DNA of 64,000 bases from JBCCFW01 sp039029535. GTDB taxonomy: Bacteria > Acidobacteriota > JBCCFW01. The position numbers and the translations under genes are program-made. Positions 8,627-17,682 of the stretch are shown piece by piece. The notes under the pieces were generated by a model. It ran no database searches, was not told the DNA's origin, and saw nothing but the letters and a program-made list of their open reading frames with translations. Positions within the stretch are counted from its first letter, which is position 1. Each line of letters opens with the position of its first letter. The stretch is from assembly GCA_039029535.1 (NCBI GenBank), contig JBCCFW010000004.1, positions 48,285 to 112,284 on the forward strand, written 5' to 3'.

Positions 8627-11107
8627 TCACTCGACGGGGAGGAGGTCGAAGCACGGCACGGGCCTGCCGCGAAGGTCGCGGACGAAGTCGCGATCGGGGT
8701 CGCGAGTCTGACAGTAGCTCGCTGTGGTCGGGAGCGCGAGGGGCGTGGCGGTCTCGACCCGGACCGTGGTGCCGAAGCCGACGATGGAGATGGCGGTGGC
8801 CTCAGGCCCGGCGCCGTCGTCGTAGTAGAAGAGGTTGGCGTGAAGACCGCCGCCGTCGAAGCTGACGAAGCCGTCGAAGACGTAGTCGACGTACGAGCCT
8901 CCCGGTCCCGGCTCGATGCGCACGAGCTCGACGAGCGAGTCGACGGGCTCGCCGAAGAGGTGCTCGCGCACGGCGTCGGCGAAGCGCACGCCGAGCCTCT
9001 TGTACGACGCCGTGTCGAAGTGGAAGTCGTCGATGCGCGCCGAGTCCATGGTCGTGACGAGATGGGCGTTGACGTCCTCCTCCACGATCAAGCGCTGAGC
9101 CTCGCGTATGCGGTTCATCTCGGTGCGGCTCGGTCCGTCCGAGGTCGCGAGCTGGGCGATGAAGAACGGGAGCTGCGACTGACGGAGGTCGAAGCGGACG
9201 AGGGCGAGGAAGTCACGGAGGAAGTCCGCGTACTCGGTGGTCGAGAGAGCGCCGGCATCGGACTCACCTTGGAACCAGAGCACGGCGGTCAGGCCGTTGC
9301 CGTCCTGCTCGAGCACGCGTCGGAGGGCGTTGCCGTAGAGGCTGCCGTGTCCGAAGGGCGCGTCGTCGTCCCGTTGCCAGTCCGTGCGGATGTTCGTCCC
9401 ACCCCTTGGTGCCGGGATGATGCCGACGGGAAAGCCGGTGCTGGCGTGGATCTCCTTGCCGAAGCGCAGCATGAGGGAATGGGTGGCCTGAGCATCGCCA
9501 CCGCCGTCGTCGGCCGCCACCGCCTCGCGCTCGTTCACCGGGTCGTCCATGGGCTCCTGGCCCCGCTTCCAGAGACCGTCGGCGTGGAAGACGTGGACCT
9601 CGTCATCGGGTGACTCGATCGGCGAGAACGGATCCATCAGGTCGCCGCGGCCCGACATGTTGCTCTGACCCGCGCAAAGGAAGACATCGCCCACGCCCAC
9701 CTCGAGCAGGGTGTCGTTGCCGAGCAGGGTGAAGTCGGACTGACGAACGAGCTGCACCTCGATGTCGTAGTTGCCGCCGGCCGGCACGTCGAGGAGCTCG
9801 AAGTCGAGCCAGGCGCCGTCGGGCTCCGCCCCGGTCAGAGTGAGCCGATGGTCTGCGAAGCCGTGCCCTGGCACGAGCGCTCCGCTGTCGCTCTCCAGAA
9901 CGCGGGCCTGGAGCCAGGCGGGACCGTCATGACGCAGGTGCAGCCGCAGCGGAATGGTCGCTTCGTCGAATTCGTCGCGCTGGAAGACCTTCCAGTCGTC
10001 GGACCACTCGTGATGCCGTCCGATCACCAGACCATCCGGTCCCGGCTCCTGGCAGGCGGTGATCCGCTTGATCGGGCGGAGGCCACCGCCCCAGTCACTC
10101 ATCGCCGAGTGGATGCCCGTGAACTGCGTGTCGCCGGCGATGTCGAAGATCGCCTGGTCGTCGAGCCAGGTGCTGCTCATGTCGTCGAAGAAGTCGACAT
10201 GCAGCCGCGAGGTCGTGCCGGCTCCCTTGCGGAGTCGGAGACGCAGCCGGCGCGAGTCGGGTCCGGTGGGTCCGGCGACCGAGGTCGTCGTCGCGTCGCG
10301 TCGTCGCTCGATGAAGTGGAGATCGCCAGCGTCGCGCACCTGGAGGATCACGCCGGCGCCGGACTGCCACGAGCGGACACCGTCGCTCCAGAGCTCCAGC
10401 GAGAAACGACCCATGCCGGGTCCGTAGTCGACCCACACCGTGGTGTCGAGCTGACGACCGCGGGCGGCGACACGCGAGAACTGCTCGTTCGTGCCCCCAT
10501 CTCCCGATCCGAACGCGACGACGAGATCGGGATCCGGATCGTCGATGACGCCGACCTGGAAAGACATGTTTTCGCTACCGCGCGTCCGCATGTCGGCGGG
10601 ACGCATCATCGTGATGTCGTCCTCGAAGGTGTAGGTCTTCGGGTCGCAGGCGTCGCCGATGCCGTCCTCGTTCTGGTCCGCCTGGTCGGGGTTCGCCACG
10701 TCGGGGCAGTTGTCGAGCGCACCCTCGACGCCGTCGGCGTCCGGGTCGAGGTCGACGACGCAAGGAACGCGGTTCGGTCGCGTCACTCCCTGGCTGGTCG
10801 TGCCCAGGGTGCCCTCGCCCGCCGTGTCGAAGGCGGTGACGAACACGTAGGTCAGCCCGCTCGGACGCGGCCAGTCCGGGGGGACGACCGAGGTCCCCAT
10901 GACGTCGGGGAGCCGGCACTCGTGGTCGAAGGGCCGGAGGCTGTCTCCCGCGTGGACGGCGTAGCCGAGCGCACCGGGGACGGGGTCCCAGGTCAGCGTG
11001 TCGGCGACCCAGCGGAGGTTGGTGACCTCACCCGGCTGCGCGCGTGCCGTGTCGAGGCCGGTGGCCAGCAACACGACGACGAGCGCGCAGCGGGCGAGCC
11101 GGCTCAA
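8627..11107 (-). CDS. sialate O-acetylesterase-like secreted protein (one TSP3 repeat)
   Basis: An 826-residue secreted esterase candidate. The TTG start overlaps the stop of the upstream paralog (TTGA), so the pair is translationally coupled. After the signal peptide comes a fibronectin type III-like domain (TLTWDPVPGALGYAVHAG), then one thrombospondin type-3 repeat (DNCPDVANPDQADQNEDG), a beta-rich LamG-like region, and the SASA catalytic domain. The SGNH blocks are VFLCAGQSNMSGRG, LWFQGESDAG and DDFHFDTASYKRLGVRFADA, giving Ser, Gln-Gly-Glu and His. Such enzymes remove acetyl groups from sialic acid or other sugars. A roughly 100-residue beta domain ends the protein. The real substrate could be any acetylated glycan. 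Confidence 0.85.
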   Translation of the reverse strand: MSRLARCALVVVLLATGLDTARAQPGEVTNLRWVADTLTWDPVPGALGYAVHAGDSLRPFDHECRLPDVMGTSVVPPDWPRPSGLTYVFVTAFDTAGEGTLGTTSQGVTRPNRVPCVVDLDPDADGVEGALDNCPDVANPDQADQNEDGIGDACDPKTYTFEDDITMMRPADMRTRGSENMSFQVGVIDDPDPDLVVAFGSGDGGTNEQFSRVAARGRQLDTTVWVDYGPGMGRFSLELWSDGVRSWQSGAGVILQVRDAGDLHFIERRRDATTTSVAGPTGPDSRRLRLRLRKGAGTTSRLHVDFFDDMSSTWLDDQAIFDIAGDTQFTGIHSAMSDWGGGLRPIKRITACQEPGPDGLVIGRHHEWSDDWKVFQRDEFDEATIPLRLHLRHDGPAWLQARVLESDSGALVPGHGFADHRLTLTGAEPDGAWLDFELLDVPAGGNYDIEVQLVRQSDFTLLGNDTLLEVGVGDVFLCAGQSNMSGRGDLMDPFSPIESPDDEVHVFHADGLWKRGQEPMDDPVNEREAVAADDGGGDAQATHSLMLRFGKEIHASTGFPVGIIPAPRGGTNIRTDWQRDDDAPFGHGSLYGNALRRVLEQDGNGLTAVLWFQGESDAGALSTTEYADFLRDFLALVRFDLRQSQLPFFIAQLATSDGPSRTEMNRIREAQRLIVEEDVNAHLVTTMDSARIDDFHFDTASYKRLGVRFADAVREHLFGEPVDSLVELVRIEPGPGGSYVDYVFDGFVSFDGGGLHANLFYYDDGAGPEATAISIVGFGTTVRVETATPLALPTTASYCQTRDPDRDFVRDLRGRPVPCFDLLPVE

Positions 11108-14100
11108 GGATCGATGGGCCGGAGGTCGAAGCAGGGCACCGGCGTGCCCCGGAGGTCGCGGAGGAAGTCGTCTTCCTCTCGCTGCGTGAAGCCGTAGCTG
11201 GCGGTGGCCGGGAGCGTGAGGGCGCGGGAGAGCGTCACGCGCACGGTGTTGCCGCCCATGACGGTCACGCCGGTGGCGGTGGGGCCCGTGTCGTCGTTGA
11301 AGCGGAAGAGCTCGGGATCGAGACCACCGTCGACGAACTCGACCTCGCCGTCGAAGGTGAAGTCCACCGAGGAGCCACCCGGGCCGACCTGGACGCTCGT
11401 GAGGTGCACGAGGGCGTCGAGGGGCTCGCCGAGCAGGTGCTCGCGGACGGCGTCGGCGAAGCGCACGCCGAGCATCTTGTAGCTGTCCGCGAAGAAGTGG
11501 TAGTTGTCGAAGCGCAGGGCGTCGATGGCCGTGATGAGGTACGCGTCGGCGTCACGCTCCACGACCTGGAGCTGAGCTTCGCGGATGCGCAGGAACTGTC
11601 GGTTGCCGACGGCGGTCGAGGTCGCGAGCTGGGCGATGAAGAACGGCAGGTCCGGCTGACTCAGGTCCGATCGGAGCTGGGAGATGAGCCGCTCCAGGTC
11701 GTCGCGATACTGCTCGAGTGTCCTGTTGTCGGCGGCGTCGGACTCGCCCTGGAACCAGAGCACGCCGGCGAAGCCGTTGGGATCGTTCTGATCCCGCGCC
11801 CGACGCATGGCGTTGCCGTAGAGCGACTCGTGGGAGTCGGGGTCGTCGACGTCGCGCTGCCACTCGTCCCAGATGGCGGTGCCGCCTCGAGGCGAGGGGA
11901 TGATGCCGACGGGCAGGCCCGTGCTCGCGTGGACCTCCTTGCCGAAGCGGAGCATGGGGCTGTGACCGGCGTCGCGGGCACCGCCTCCGTTGTCGGCTGC
12001 CACCTGCTCGCGCTCTCCGGTCGCGTCGTCCATGGGCTCCTGGCCCATCTTCCAGAGACCGTCGGCGTGGTAGACGTGGACCTCGTCGATCGGGGTCTCC
12101 GCGTCGGCCATGTCGCCGCGTCCGGACATGTTGCTCTGACCCGTGCAGAGGAAGACGTCGCCCACGCCGAGCTCGACGAGCATGTCGCTGCCCAGGAGGG
12201 CCATGTCCGAGCTGCGCACGAGCTGGACTTCGACGTCGTAGTTGCCGCCGGCCGGCACGCGGTCGAGATCGAAGGACACCGTCGCCCCATTCGGTGCGGG
12301 GTCGGAGAGGTCGAGCTGATGGTCCGACCAGTCGTGGTCGGGGACGACCGTGCCGGTGTCGCTCATGACGACGCGGGCTTGCAAGAAGGCCGGCTCGGCG
12401 TGACGGACCTGGAGCTGCAAGGGGATGGTCGCTTCGTCGAAGTCGTCACGCTGGAAGACCTTCCAGTCGTCGGACCACTCGTGATGACGCCCGATGGTCA
12501 GGTCGGTCGGACCGGGCTCCGGACAGACCGTGATGCGCTTGATCGAGCGACGTCCCTGGCTGAAGTCGGCCATGGCGGTGTCGACGCCGATGAGCGCGCT
12601 GTCGTCGACGACGTCGAAGATAGCTTCGTCCTCGGACCAGCTCCCGGCGATGAAGTAGTCGACGTGGAGCCGTGAGGTCGTGCCGGCGCCCTTGCGCAAC
12701 CGGAGCCGCAGCCGACGCGAGTCGGGGCCGCGGGGGCCGGCGACCGGCGTGGCGACGCCCTGATTCTGGAAGCGCTCGATGAAGTAGAGGTCGTTGCGGT
12801 CGTCGACCTGGAGCATCAGGCCGGCGCCGGACTCCCAGCGGAAGGCGCTGTCGCTCCACATCTCGAGGGAGAGCCGGCCGTTGAACGGGCCGTAGTCGAG
12901 CCAGACCGTCGTGTCCTGACGGTGGCCGCTGGCGCGCACGCGGGTGAACTGGTCGTTGGTGCCGTCACGGTCGGAGCGGTACGACGCGGCGAGCTCGCCC
13001 TCGACCATCCGCACGAGCAGGGTCTCGTCGAGACCTCCGTAGGACAACATGTCGGCGGGGCGGCCGTCGATGAGGTCGTCCTCGAAGGTGTAGGTCTTCG
13101 GGTCGCAGGGGTCACCGATGCCGTCGTCGTTGTGGTCCTCCTGGTCGAGGTTCGACGCGAACGGGCAGTTGTCGCAGGCATTGCCGAGGGTGTCGGCGTC
13201 GTCGTCGAGCTGCTCGGGGTTGGCGAGACCGAGACAGTTGTCGCAGTCGTTGCCGGCGTCGTCCACGTCGTCGTCGGCCTGGTCGGCGTTGCTCAGGCCC
13301 GGGCAGTTGTCGCAGGCCTCGTTCGTGCCGTCGCCGTCGCTGTCTTCCTGGAACGGGTCGAAGTCGTCGGGGCAACCGTCGCAGGCGGTGCCGACGTCGT
13401 CGGCGTCTGGGTCCTCTTGCATGGGGTTGGCGAGACCGGGGCAGTTGTCGCAGGCCTCGCCGGTGCCGTCGCCGTCGGTGTCTTCCTGGAGGGGATCGGC
13501 GTCGTCGGGGCAGATGTCGCAGGCACTGCCGAGCCCATCGACGTCGGGGTCGTCCTGCGTGGGGTTGGCGAGACCGGGACAGTTGTCGCAAGCCTCGCCC
13601 GTGCCGTCGACGTCGTCGTCGGCCTGGTCGTCGTTGTCGAGGGCCGGGCAGTTGTCGCAGGCGTCACCGTGGGTGTCGGCGTCGGAGTTCTGCTGGTCCT
13701 CGTTCGAGAACGTCGGGCAGTTGTCGCAGGCACTGCCCAGGGTGTCGAAGTCGAGGTTCTGCTGGTCCTCGTTGTCCACCGTCGGACAGTTGTCGCAGGC
13801 GTCGCCGAAGCTGTCGGTGTCGGAGTTCGCCTGGTCCGCGTTGGCGACCATCGGGCAGTTGTCGTCGGGGTCGCCGATGCCGTCGAGGTCGAAGTCGGGA
13901 ATGCAGGGCGCGAGGTTGGGGGTCGGGTTGCCCAGGCTGTCGGTCCCGAGGGTGCCCTCGCCCTCGCTGTTGACGGCGGTGACCAGGACGTAGGTGAAGC
14001 CCGTCGGACGCGGCCAGTCGGGGGGGACGACCGAGGTCTCGGTGATGCCCGAGATCCGGCAGTCGTGGTTGTACATCCACGGGGTCTCGCCGGCGTGGAC

Positions 14101-14295
14101 CGTGTAGCTGGTCGCGCCGGGCACGGGATCCCAGGTCAGCGTGTCCGCGACCCATCGCAGGCCGGTGACCTCACCGGGTTGGGCCTGGGCGAGGCTCGTC
14201 CCGAGGGTCAGCGCCAGGAGGAGCAGCAGGCCTCTTGAGTGAAGGGTCCGTGGTGAGCGCACGACGTCATCCCGCGAGCGCGGCGGCAGCCGCAC
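11104..14295 (-). CDS. sialate O-acetylesterase-like secreted protein with 11 TSP3 repeats
   Basis: A 1063-residue paralog of the following gene. The GTG start is supported by AAAGGACGGA just upstream and by a good promoter. The order is signal peptide (LLLLLALTLGTSLAQA), a fibronectin type III-like domain, eleven Asp-rich DNCP-type repeats, a LamG-like beta region, the SASA catalytic domain and a C-terminal beta domain. Catalytic blocks are VFLCTGQSNMSGRG, LWFQGESDAA and DNYHFFADSYKMLGV. Outside the repeats the two paralogs match closely, so the array looks like an expansion or loss within one copy. TSP3 repeats bind calcium and act as stiff spacers in extracellular proteins. The two genes form an operon. 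Confidence 0.87.
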   Translation of the reverse strand: MRLPPRSRDDVVRSPRTLHSRGLLLLLALTLGTSLAQAQPGEVTGLRWVADTLTWDPVPGATSYTVHAGETPWMYNHDCRISGITETSVVPPDWPRPTGFTYVLVTAVNSEGEGTLGTDSLGNPTPNLAPCIPDFDLDGIGDPDDNCPMVANADQANSDTDSFGDACDNCPTVDNEDQQNLDFDTLGSACDNCPTFSNEDQQNSDADTHGDACDNCPALDNDDQADDDVDGTGEACDNCPGLANPTQDDPDVDGLGSACDICPDDADPLQEDTDGDGTGEACDNCPGLANPMQEDPDADDVGTACDGCPDDFDPFQEDSDGDGTNEACDNCPGLSNADQADDDVDDAGNDCDNCLGLANPEQLDDDADTLGNACDNCPFASNLDQEDHNDDGIGDPCDPKTYTFEDDLIDGRPADMLSYGGLDETLLVRMVEGELAASYRSDRDGTNDQFTRVRASGHRQDTTVWLDYGPFNGRLSLEMWSDSAFRWESGAGLMLQVDDRNDLYFIERFQNQGVATPVAGPRGPDSRRLRLRLRKGAGTTSRLHVDYFIAGSWSEDEAIFDVVDDSALIGVDTAMADFSQGRRSIKRITVCPEPGPTDLTIGRHHEWSDDWKVFQRDDFDEATIPLQLQVRHAEPAFLQARVVMSDTGTVVPDHDWSDHQLDLSDPAPNGATVSFDLDRVPAGGNYDVEVQLVRSSDMALLGSDMLVELGVGDVFLCTGQSNMSGRGDMADAETPIDEVHVYHADGLWKMGQEPMDDATGEREQVAADNGGGARDAGHSPMLRFGKEVHASTGLPVGIIPSPRGGTAIWDEWQRDVDDPDSHESLYGNAMRRARDQNDPNGFAGVLWFQGESDAADNRTLEQYRDDLERLISQLRSDLSQPDLPFFIAQLATSTAVGNRQFLRIREAQLQVVERDADAYLITAIDALRFDNYHFFADSYKMLGVRFADAVREHLLGEPLDALVHLTSVQVGPGGSSVDFTFDGEVEFVDGGLDPELFRFNDDTGPTATGVTVMGGNTVRVTLSRALTLPATASYGFTQREEDDFLRDLRGTPVPCFDLRPIDP
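13101..13905 (-). repeat. tandem thrombospondin type-3 coding repeats
   Basis: Eleven in-frame units of about 23-24 codons each, with the pattern DNCPxxxNxxQxDxDxDxxG and a closing AC. Units alternate between DNCPGLANP-type and DICPDD/DGCPDD-type sequences, which suggests duplication of two-unit blocks. Nucleotide conservation is high, including a repeated cgcaggc stretch, so copy number may vary between strains. Confidence 0.85.
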
Positions 14296-14325
14296 TCCGT
14301 CCTTTTTCTACATTTACCTGAAGGA

Positions 14326-14355
14326 AACCTAGGCGGCCGAGTCAGGGGCTGTCAA
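14326..14355 (-). promoter_or_regulatory. sigma70-like promoter of the sialate esterase operon
   Basis: On the minus strand TTGACA (14355-14350) is followed after 18 bases by TAGGTT (14331-14326). Transcription would start near 14319, leaving a leader of about 24 bases with the ribosome site. This is the best match to the bacterial consensus found in the window. Confidence 0.65.
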
Positions 14356-14532
14356 CCGGCCTGGAGCGGGTCTTGGAACACCGACGAGACGGAGCTCCGA
14401 GATCTCCGCCGACATCGGGTCCTATCGGCACGGAGGGGGAACGGAATCAGTGAATTCCGGGAGCCTGGGGCCCCGGGCCCAGGTCGGGTCCGGGGCGCTC
14501 GTGGGGAGGTCAGGAGCCCGCGACGCAGGCTT

Positions 14533-15594
14533 CTAGGCCGGGTCGGGCTCGGGGGCGCCCTCCTTGCGGAAGGCATAGACCACGCCGCCGAGGAGCCCGT
14601 AGCTCAAGAAGAGCAGGTACTCGAGCCAGGCGAAGGCGACGGCCTGGGCCTGCTCGACCCCGGCGTAGGCGGTGAGCAGCGCGACGCAGGCGGCTTCGCG
14701 GACGCCGATGCCGTTGATGGAGACGGGCACCAGCATGATGAAGAGGAAGATCGGGACGATGAGATAGAAGTCCGCGTAGTCGATCGGCAGCGAGAGCGAC
14801 TGGGCGATGAGCCAGTAGAACGTCACCACGTTCACCTGGAGCAGCACCGACAGCACGAAGGCGCGACCGAGCTGACCGGTCTTGCCCTGGAAGCTGGTGA
14901 GGGCGCGGAGGACCTTCTCGAAGGGTGAGCGGAGCTTCTTCGGGAAGCGATCGAGGATCCCGTTGACGAAGCTCATGAGCCGCGGCGTGGGGAAGAAGAC
15001 GATCCACGTGCCGAAGAGCAGACAGGCGGTCCCGAGAACGACCCAGGGTCGCAGGAGCGGGAAGCGCTCGTTGAGGGCCGGCGAGAACATCAGCGCGCCG
15101 AGCGCGAAGCAGATGAGCGCGAGGAAGCCGACGAGTCGGTCGATGACGAGGATGGCGAGGGAGAGCGCCTTGGGCGTGCCGGCCCGCCAGGTGTCCCAGC
15201 CGCGGAGGGCGTCGCCGCCAATGGTGGTCGGCAGGAACTGACCGACGAAGCGGGCGACCACGCAGGATTGAAACAGGTAGAAGACGGACATCCGGTGACC
15301 GTGGGCAGCGAGCAGGCCGCGCCAGCGGGTGGCGGTCACGAGGGAGCCGACGAACACGAGGGAGAAGGCGGCGAGGAGCCAGGGGAGCTTCGCGCCCTTC
15401 ATCGCGTCGATGACCTTGCCGAACTCGGCGTTCTTGACGGTCCAGGCGATGAGCAGGCCGGAGATGACGACCTTGATCAGCGTGAGCGGGAGCTTCTTCT
15501 TCTTGCGCTTGGCGCCGAAGGTCTCGCCGGGCGGAGGGCCGGCGTCGTCGCCGACTGCATCCGGGACGTCGGGGCCGTCCTCGGGGCCGCTCAT
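14533..15594 (-). CDS. flippase-like / lysylphosphatidylglycerol synthase transmembrane-domain protein
   Basis: A 353-residue integral membrane protein of the UPF0104 (LPG_synthase_TM) family. A charged, Lys-rich cytoplasmic N-terminus (AKRKKKKLPL) precedes about eight membrane spans. Family landmarks are ARFVGQFLPTTIGGDALRGW near residue 120, the DRLVGF block that follows, and VPVSINGIGVREAA near residue 300. Stand-alone members are thought to move lipids or lipid-linked intermediates across the inner membrane. The start overlaps the stop of the acyltransferase gene (ATGA), so both may serve envelope or polysaccharide assembly. The lipid substrate cannot be told. Confidence 0.85.
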   Translation of the reverse strand: MSGPEDGPDVPDAVGDDAGPPPGETFGAKRKKKKLPLTLIKVVISGLLIAWTVKNAEFGKVIDAMKGAKLPWLLAAFSLVFVGSLVTATRWRGLLAAHGHRMSVFYLFQSCVVARFVGQFLPTTIGGDALRGWDTWRAGTPKALSLAILVIDRLVGFLALICFALGALMFSPALNERFPLLRPWVVLGTACLLFGTWIVFFPTPRLMSFVNGILDRFPKKLRSPFEKVLRALTSFQGKTGQLGRAFVLSVLLQVNVVTFYWLIAQSLSLPIDYADFYLIVPIFLFIMLVPVSINGIGVREAACVALLTAYAGVEQAQAVAFAWLEYLLFLSYGLLGGVVYAFRKEGAPEPDPA

Positions 15595-16397
15595 GGCTTG
15601 CGCGACTTGAGGATCTTGGCGGGGACGCCCGCGACGATGGAGTAGTCCGGGACGTCCTTGGTCACCACCGCGCCCGAGGCGACGATGCAGCCCTCGCCCA
15701 CGGTCACGCCGTCGACCACCGCGGCCTGCGCGCCGATCCACGTGCCGTTTCCGATGGTGATCCCGCCGCGCAGGTCATGACCCTGCTGGCTGATGGGCAC
15801 GTCGAGCCGGTCGTGGTTGTACATCGTGCCACCGAGGTAGACGTACGGCCCGAGCATGACGTCGTCACCGAGGACGAGCCGGTTGCCGTGGACAGCGTAG
15901 AGACCGCAGTAGGCGCCGATGCCGATGCGGCTGCCGTAGCTCATCGTGCCGTTCTTGCAGAGCATCAGCGTGCGCTGCCCGACGGTGACGTCGTCGCCGA
16001 TCTCGATGGCCAGGTCGCCGTCGTTGCGCGCGTCGACGATGCAACCGTCGGAAATGATCAGGTTGCGGCCGGCGTGGATCTTGTTGGGGCTACGCAGGGT
16101 GACGCCGGGGCCGAACAGCGCTCCCTTGCCCACGCGACCGAGGAGGCCGGGGAAGAGCTTCTTCCGGAACATGAGACCGACCGCGCCGGGCATGTTCGCG
16201 CCGAGACCGTGGATGAGCTCGTACTTGATCATCGAGCCCAGGCCGGTCGAGCCGACGATCAGCGCCTGGTACTTGGCCAGGGCCGACTTGGACTCGTCGT
16301 GGATCTGCGCGTGAACCTTCCGACTCTTCGCCGGCGGCGCCTCGGCCGGAGCGGTCTCGGTGGGCGGGTTGGCGGGCAGCTCGGGAGGTCCAGACAT
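15591..16397 (-). CDS. hexapeptide-repeat (LbH) acyltransferase
   Basis: A 268-residue cytoplasmic enzyme whose C-terminal 150 residues form a left-handed beta helix of the maltose/chloramphenicol acetyltransferase kind. The ending VASGAVVTKDVPDYSIVAGV and PAKILKSR is diagnostic for this group. A histidine in YNHDRLDVP could serve as the catalytic base. The first 40 residues are Pro/Ala-rich and disordered. It probably acetylates a sugar used in surface polysaccharide, consistent with the flippase-like gene it overlaps. The ATG chosen is the first with the expected length. The 5' region is shared with the divergent outer-membrane gene. Confidence 0.87.
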   Translation of the reverse strand: MSGPPELPANPPTETAPAEAPPAKSRKVHAQIHDESKSALAKYQALIVGSTGLGSMIKYELIHGLGANMPGAVGLMFRKKLFPGLLGRVGKGALFGPGVTLRSPNKIHAGRNLIISDGCIVDARNDGDLAIEIGDDVTVGQRTLMLCKNGTMSYGSRIGIGAYCGLYAVHGNRLVLGDDVMLGPYVYLGGTMYNHDRLDVPISQQGHDLRGGITIGNGTWIGAQAAVVDGVTVGEGCIVASGAVVTKDVPDYSIVAGVPAKILKSRKP

Positions 16398-16471
16398 GGG
16401 CGGAGTCCTGAGTAGAAAAATCGTTCGCGGAGTGTACCGCATCGACCCGGTCAGTATTCCGAGAGTTTCCG

Positions 16472-16500
16472 TTGACCCCCTGAGGGGCCTTCGGTAGGGT
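16472..16500 (+). promoter_or_regulatory. sigma70-like promoter for the outer-membrane protein gene
   Basis: TTGACC (16472-16477) is followed after exactly 17 bases by TAGGGT (16495-16500). Transcription would begin near 16507, giving a leader of about 80 bases before the ATG. Confidence 0.6.
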
Positions 16501-16588
16501 CGCTCGACACCCAGGGCCGGGGACTGGCACCCCAGCCGAGAGCGCATCACGGCCTCTCGGTCAGGCTCACCTGAAGAGGGACACGACC

Positions 16589-17569
16589 ATGATGCGACCT
16601 CTCGTCCGATTCGTCACGCCGGTGCTCCTCTCGGTCTTCGTCGTCGCGGCTGTCCCGGCCGCTGCGGGGAGCTTCTTCTTCCAGCCCGAGGTCACCTACC
16701 TCGACTTCGACGACGCCGACCTCGTGTTCGCCGTTGACGGTGAGGTGGGCGACACCATCAGCACCGGGCGGGCCAACCGTCTCGATCCCGACCACGAGAT
16801 CGGCTACCGACTCGCCCTCGGTTACCGCTGGGAGAACGCCTGGGACGTCGCCTTCCGCTACGGGATGATCGACAGCGACGACTCCGGCAGCGTGACCAAC
16901 TCGCGCGGCGTCCTCTTCCCGACGCTGACTCACGCGGCCGACACGATGGGCTTCGGCACCGCGGCCGTTGCGACCTCGGGCCTCGACACGGAGCTCTCCA
17001 CCGTCGACCTCGAGGCCGGCTACTTCTGGGGCGACCGCAAGCGCAACCACGGCCGCGTGTTCTTCGGCGTGCGGGCGGCGTGGTTCGAGCAGGAGCAGCT
17101 CACCAGCTACTTCTCGGCGTCGACCTCACCCTTCGACCTCTACACCGTGGACACCGATGCGGACTGGTCGGCCTACGGCCTGCGTGTCGGCGTCGAGGGT
17201 GTCGCGGCGCTGCGTGGGAGCGACCACTGGCGCTTCCTCGGCAGCCTCTCGGTGTCGGGTCTCGATGGCGACACCGACGTCGACCACCACGAGATCTTCA
17301 CGAGCACGTCGGCGTCCACCCTGGTGGACCTGCACGGTGACTACAGCGAGACGCACTTCGTCGTGGAAGCCTCGCTGGGCGTGGGCTTCGTCGTGGAGCG
17401 CGCGACCTCGACCTTCGCCTTCGAGTTCGGCTACGAGTACGCGAGCTGGGGAGACCTGGTGACCGCGCAGGGTTTCAACGTCGATGCCAACGACTCCGCT
17501 CTCGGCAACCAGGGGCAAGAGGACGTCACGCTGCAGGGTGCGTTCCTTCGCTTCCGCTGGGAGTGGTGA
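16589..17569 (+). CDS. outer-membrane beta-barrel protein, Lpg1974/MOMP-like
   Basis: A 326-residue protein with a clear signal peptide (VLLSVFVVAAVPAAAG) and alternating beta-strand pattern to the end, closing with RFRWEW, the aromatic C-terminus typical of outer-membrane barrels. Blocks such as EIGYRLALGYRWENAWDVAF, STVDLEAGYFWG and SLGVGFVVERATSTFAFEFG resemble the Legionella Lpg1974 major outer-membrane protein family. It would sit in the outer membrane as a porin or structural protein. The gene is monocistronic: it has its own promoter, and a hairpin lies 60 bases past the stop. ATG at 16592 is an equally good start, one codon shorter. Confidence 0.8.
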   Translation: MMRPLVRFVTPVLLSVFVVAAVPAAAGSFFFQPEVTYLDFDDADLVFAVDGEVGDTISTGRANRLDPDHEIGYRLALGYRWENAWDVAFRYGMIDSDDSGSVTNSRGVLFPTLTHAADTMGFGTAAVATSGLDTELSTVDLEAGYFWGDRKRNHGRVFFGVRAAWFEQEQLTSYFSASTSPFDLYTVDTDADWSAYGLRVGVEGVAALRGSDHWRFLGSLSVSGLDGDTDVDHHEIFTSTSASTLVDLHGDYSETHFVVEASLGVGFVVERATSTFAFEFGYEYASWGDLVTAQGFNVDANDSALGNQGQEDVTLQGAFLRFRWEW

Positions 17570-17628
17570 GCCGGGCCGTCACGGGCTGAAGCTCTGAGCC
17601 GGGGAGCTTGCTGAGGGCAACCCGGAGG

Positions 17629-17675
17629 AGGCTCGCCAGGAATGGGGCCGGTGAAACGGTCCTCCTGGCGAGCCT
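17629..17675. terminator. bidirectional hairpin between convergent genes
   Basis: A perfect 13-base inverted repeat (AGGCTCGCCAGGA and TCCTGGCGAGCCT) surrounds a 21-base loop between the outer-membrane gene and the end of the RiPP operon. A pyrimidine-rich but not T-only run (TCCCTCTTC) follows on the plus side. It could terminate both transcripts. Confidence 0.6.
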
Positions 17676-17682
17676 TCCCTCT

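Noticed and set aside
13101..13905. CRISPR-like array
   Set aside because: The repeats are contiguous, in frame and code for calcium-binding units, with no unique spacers.
12922..14238. Val/Gly-rich plus-strand frame opposite the TSP3 array
   Set aside because: The apparent repeat protein is only the reverse reading of the calcium-repeat codons.
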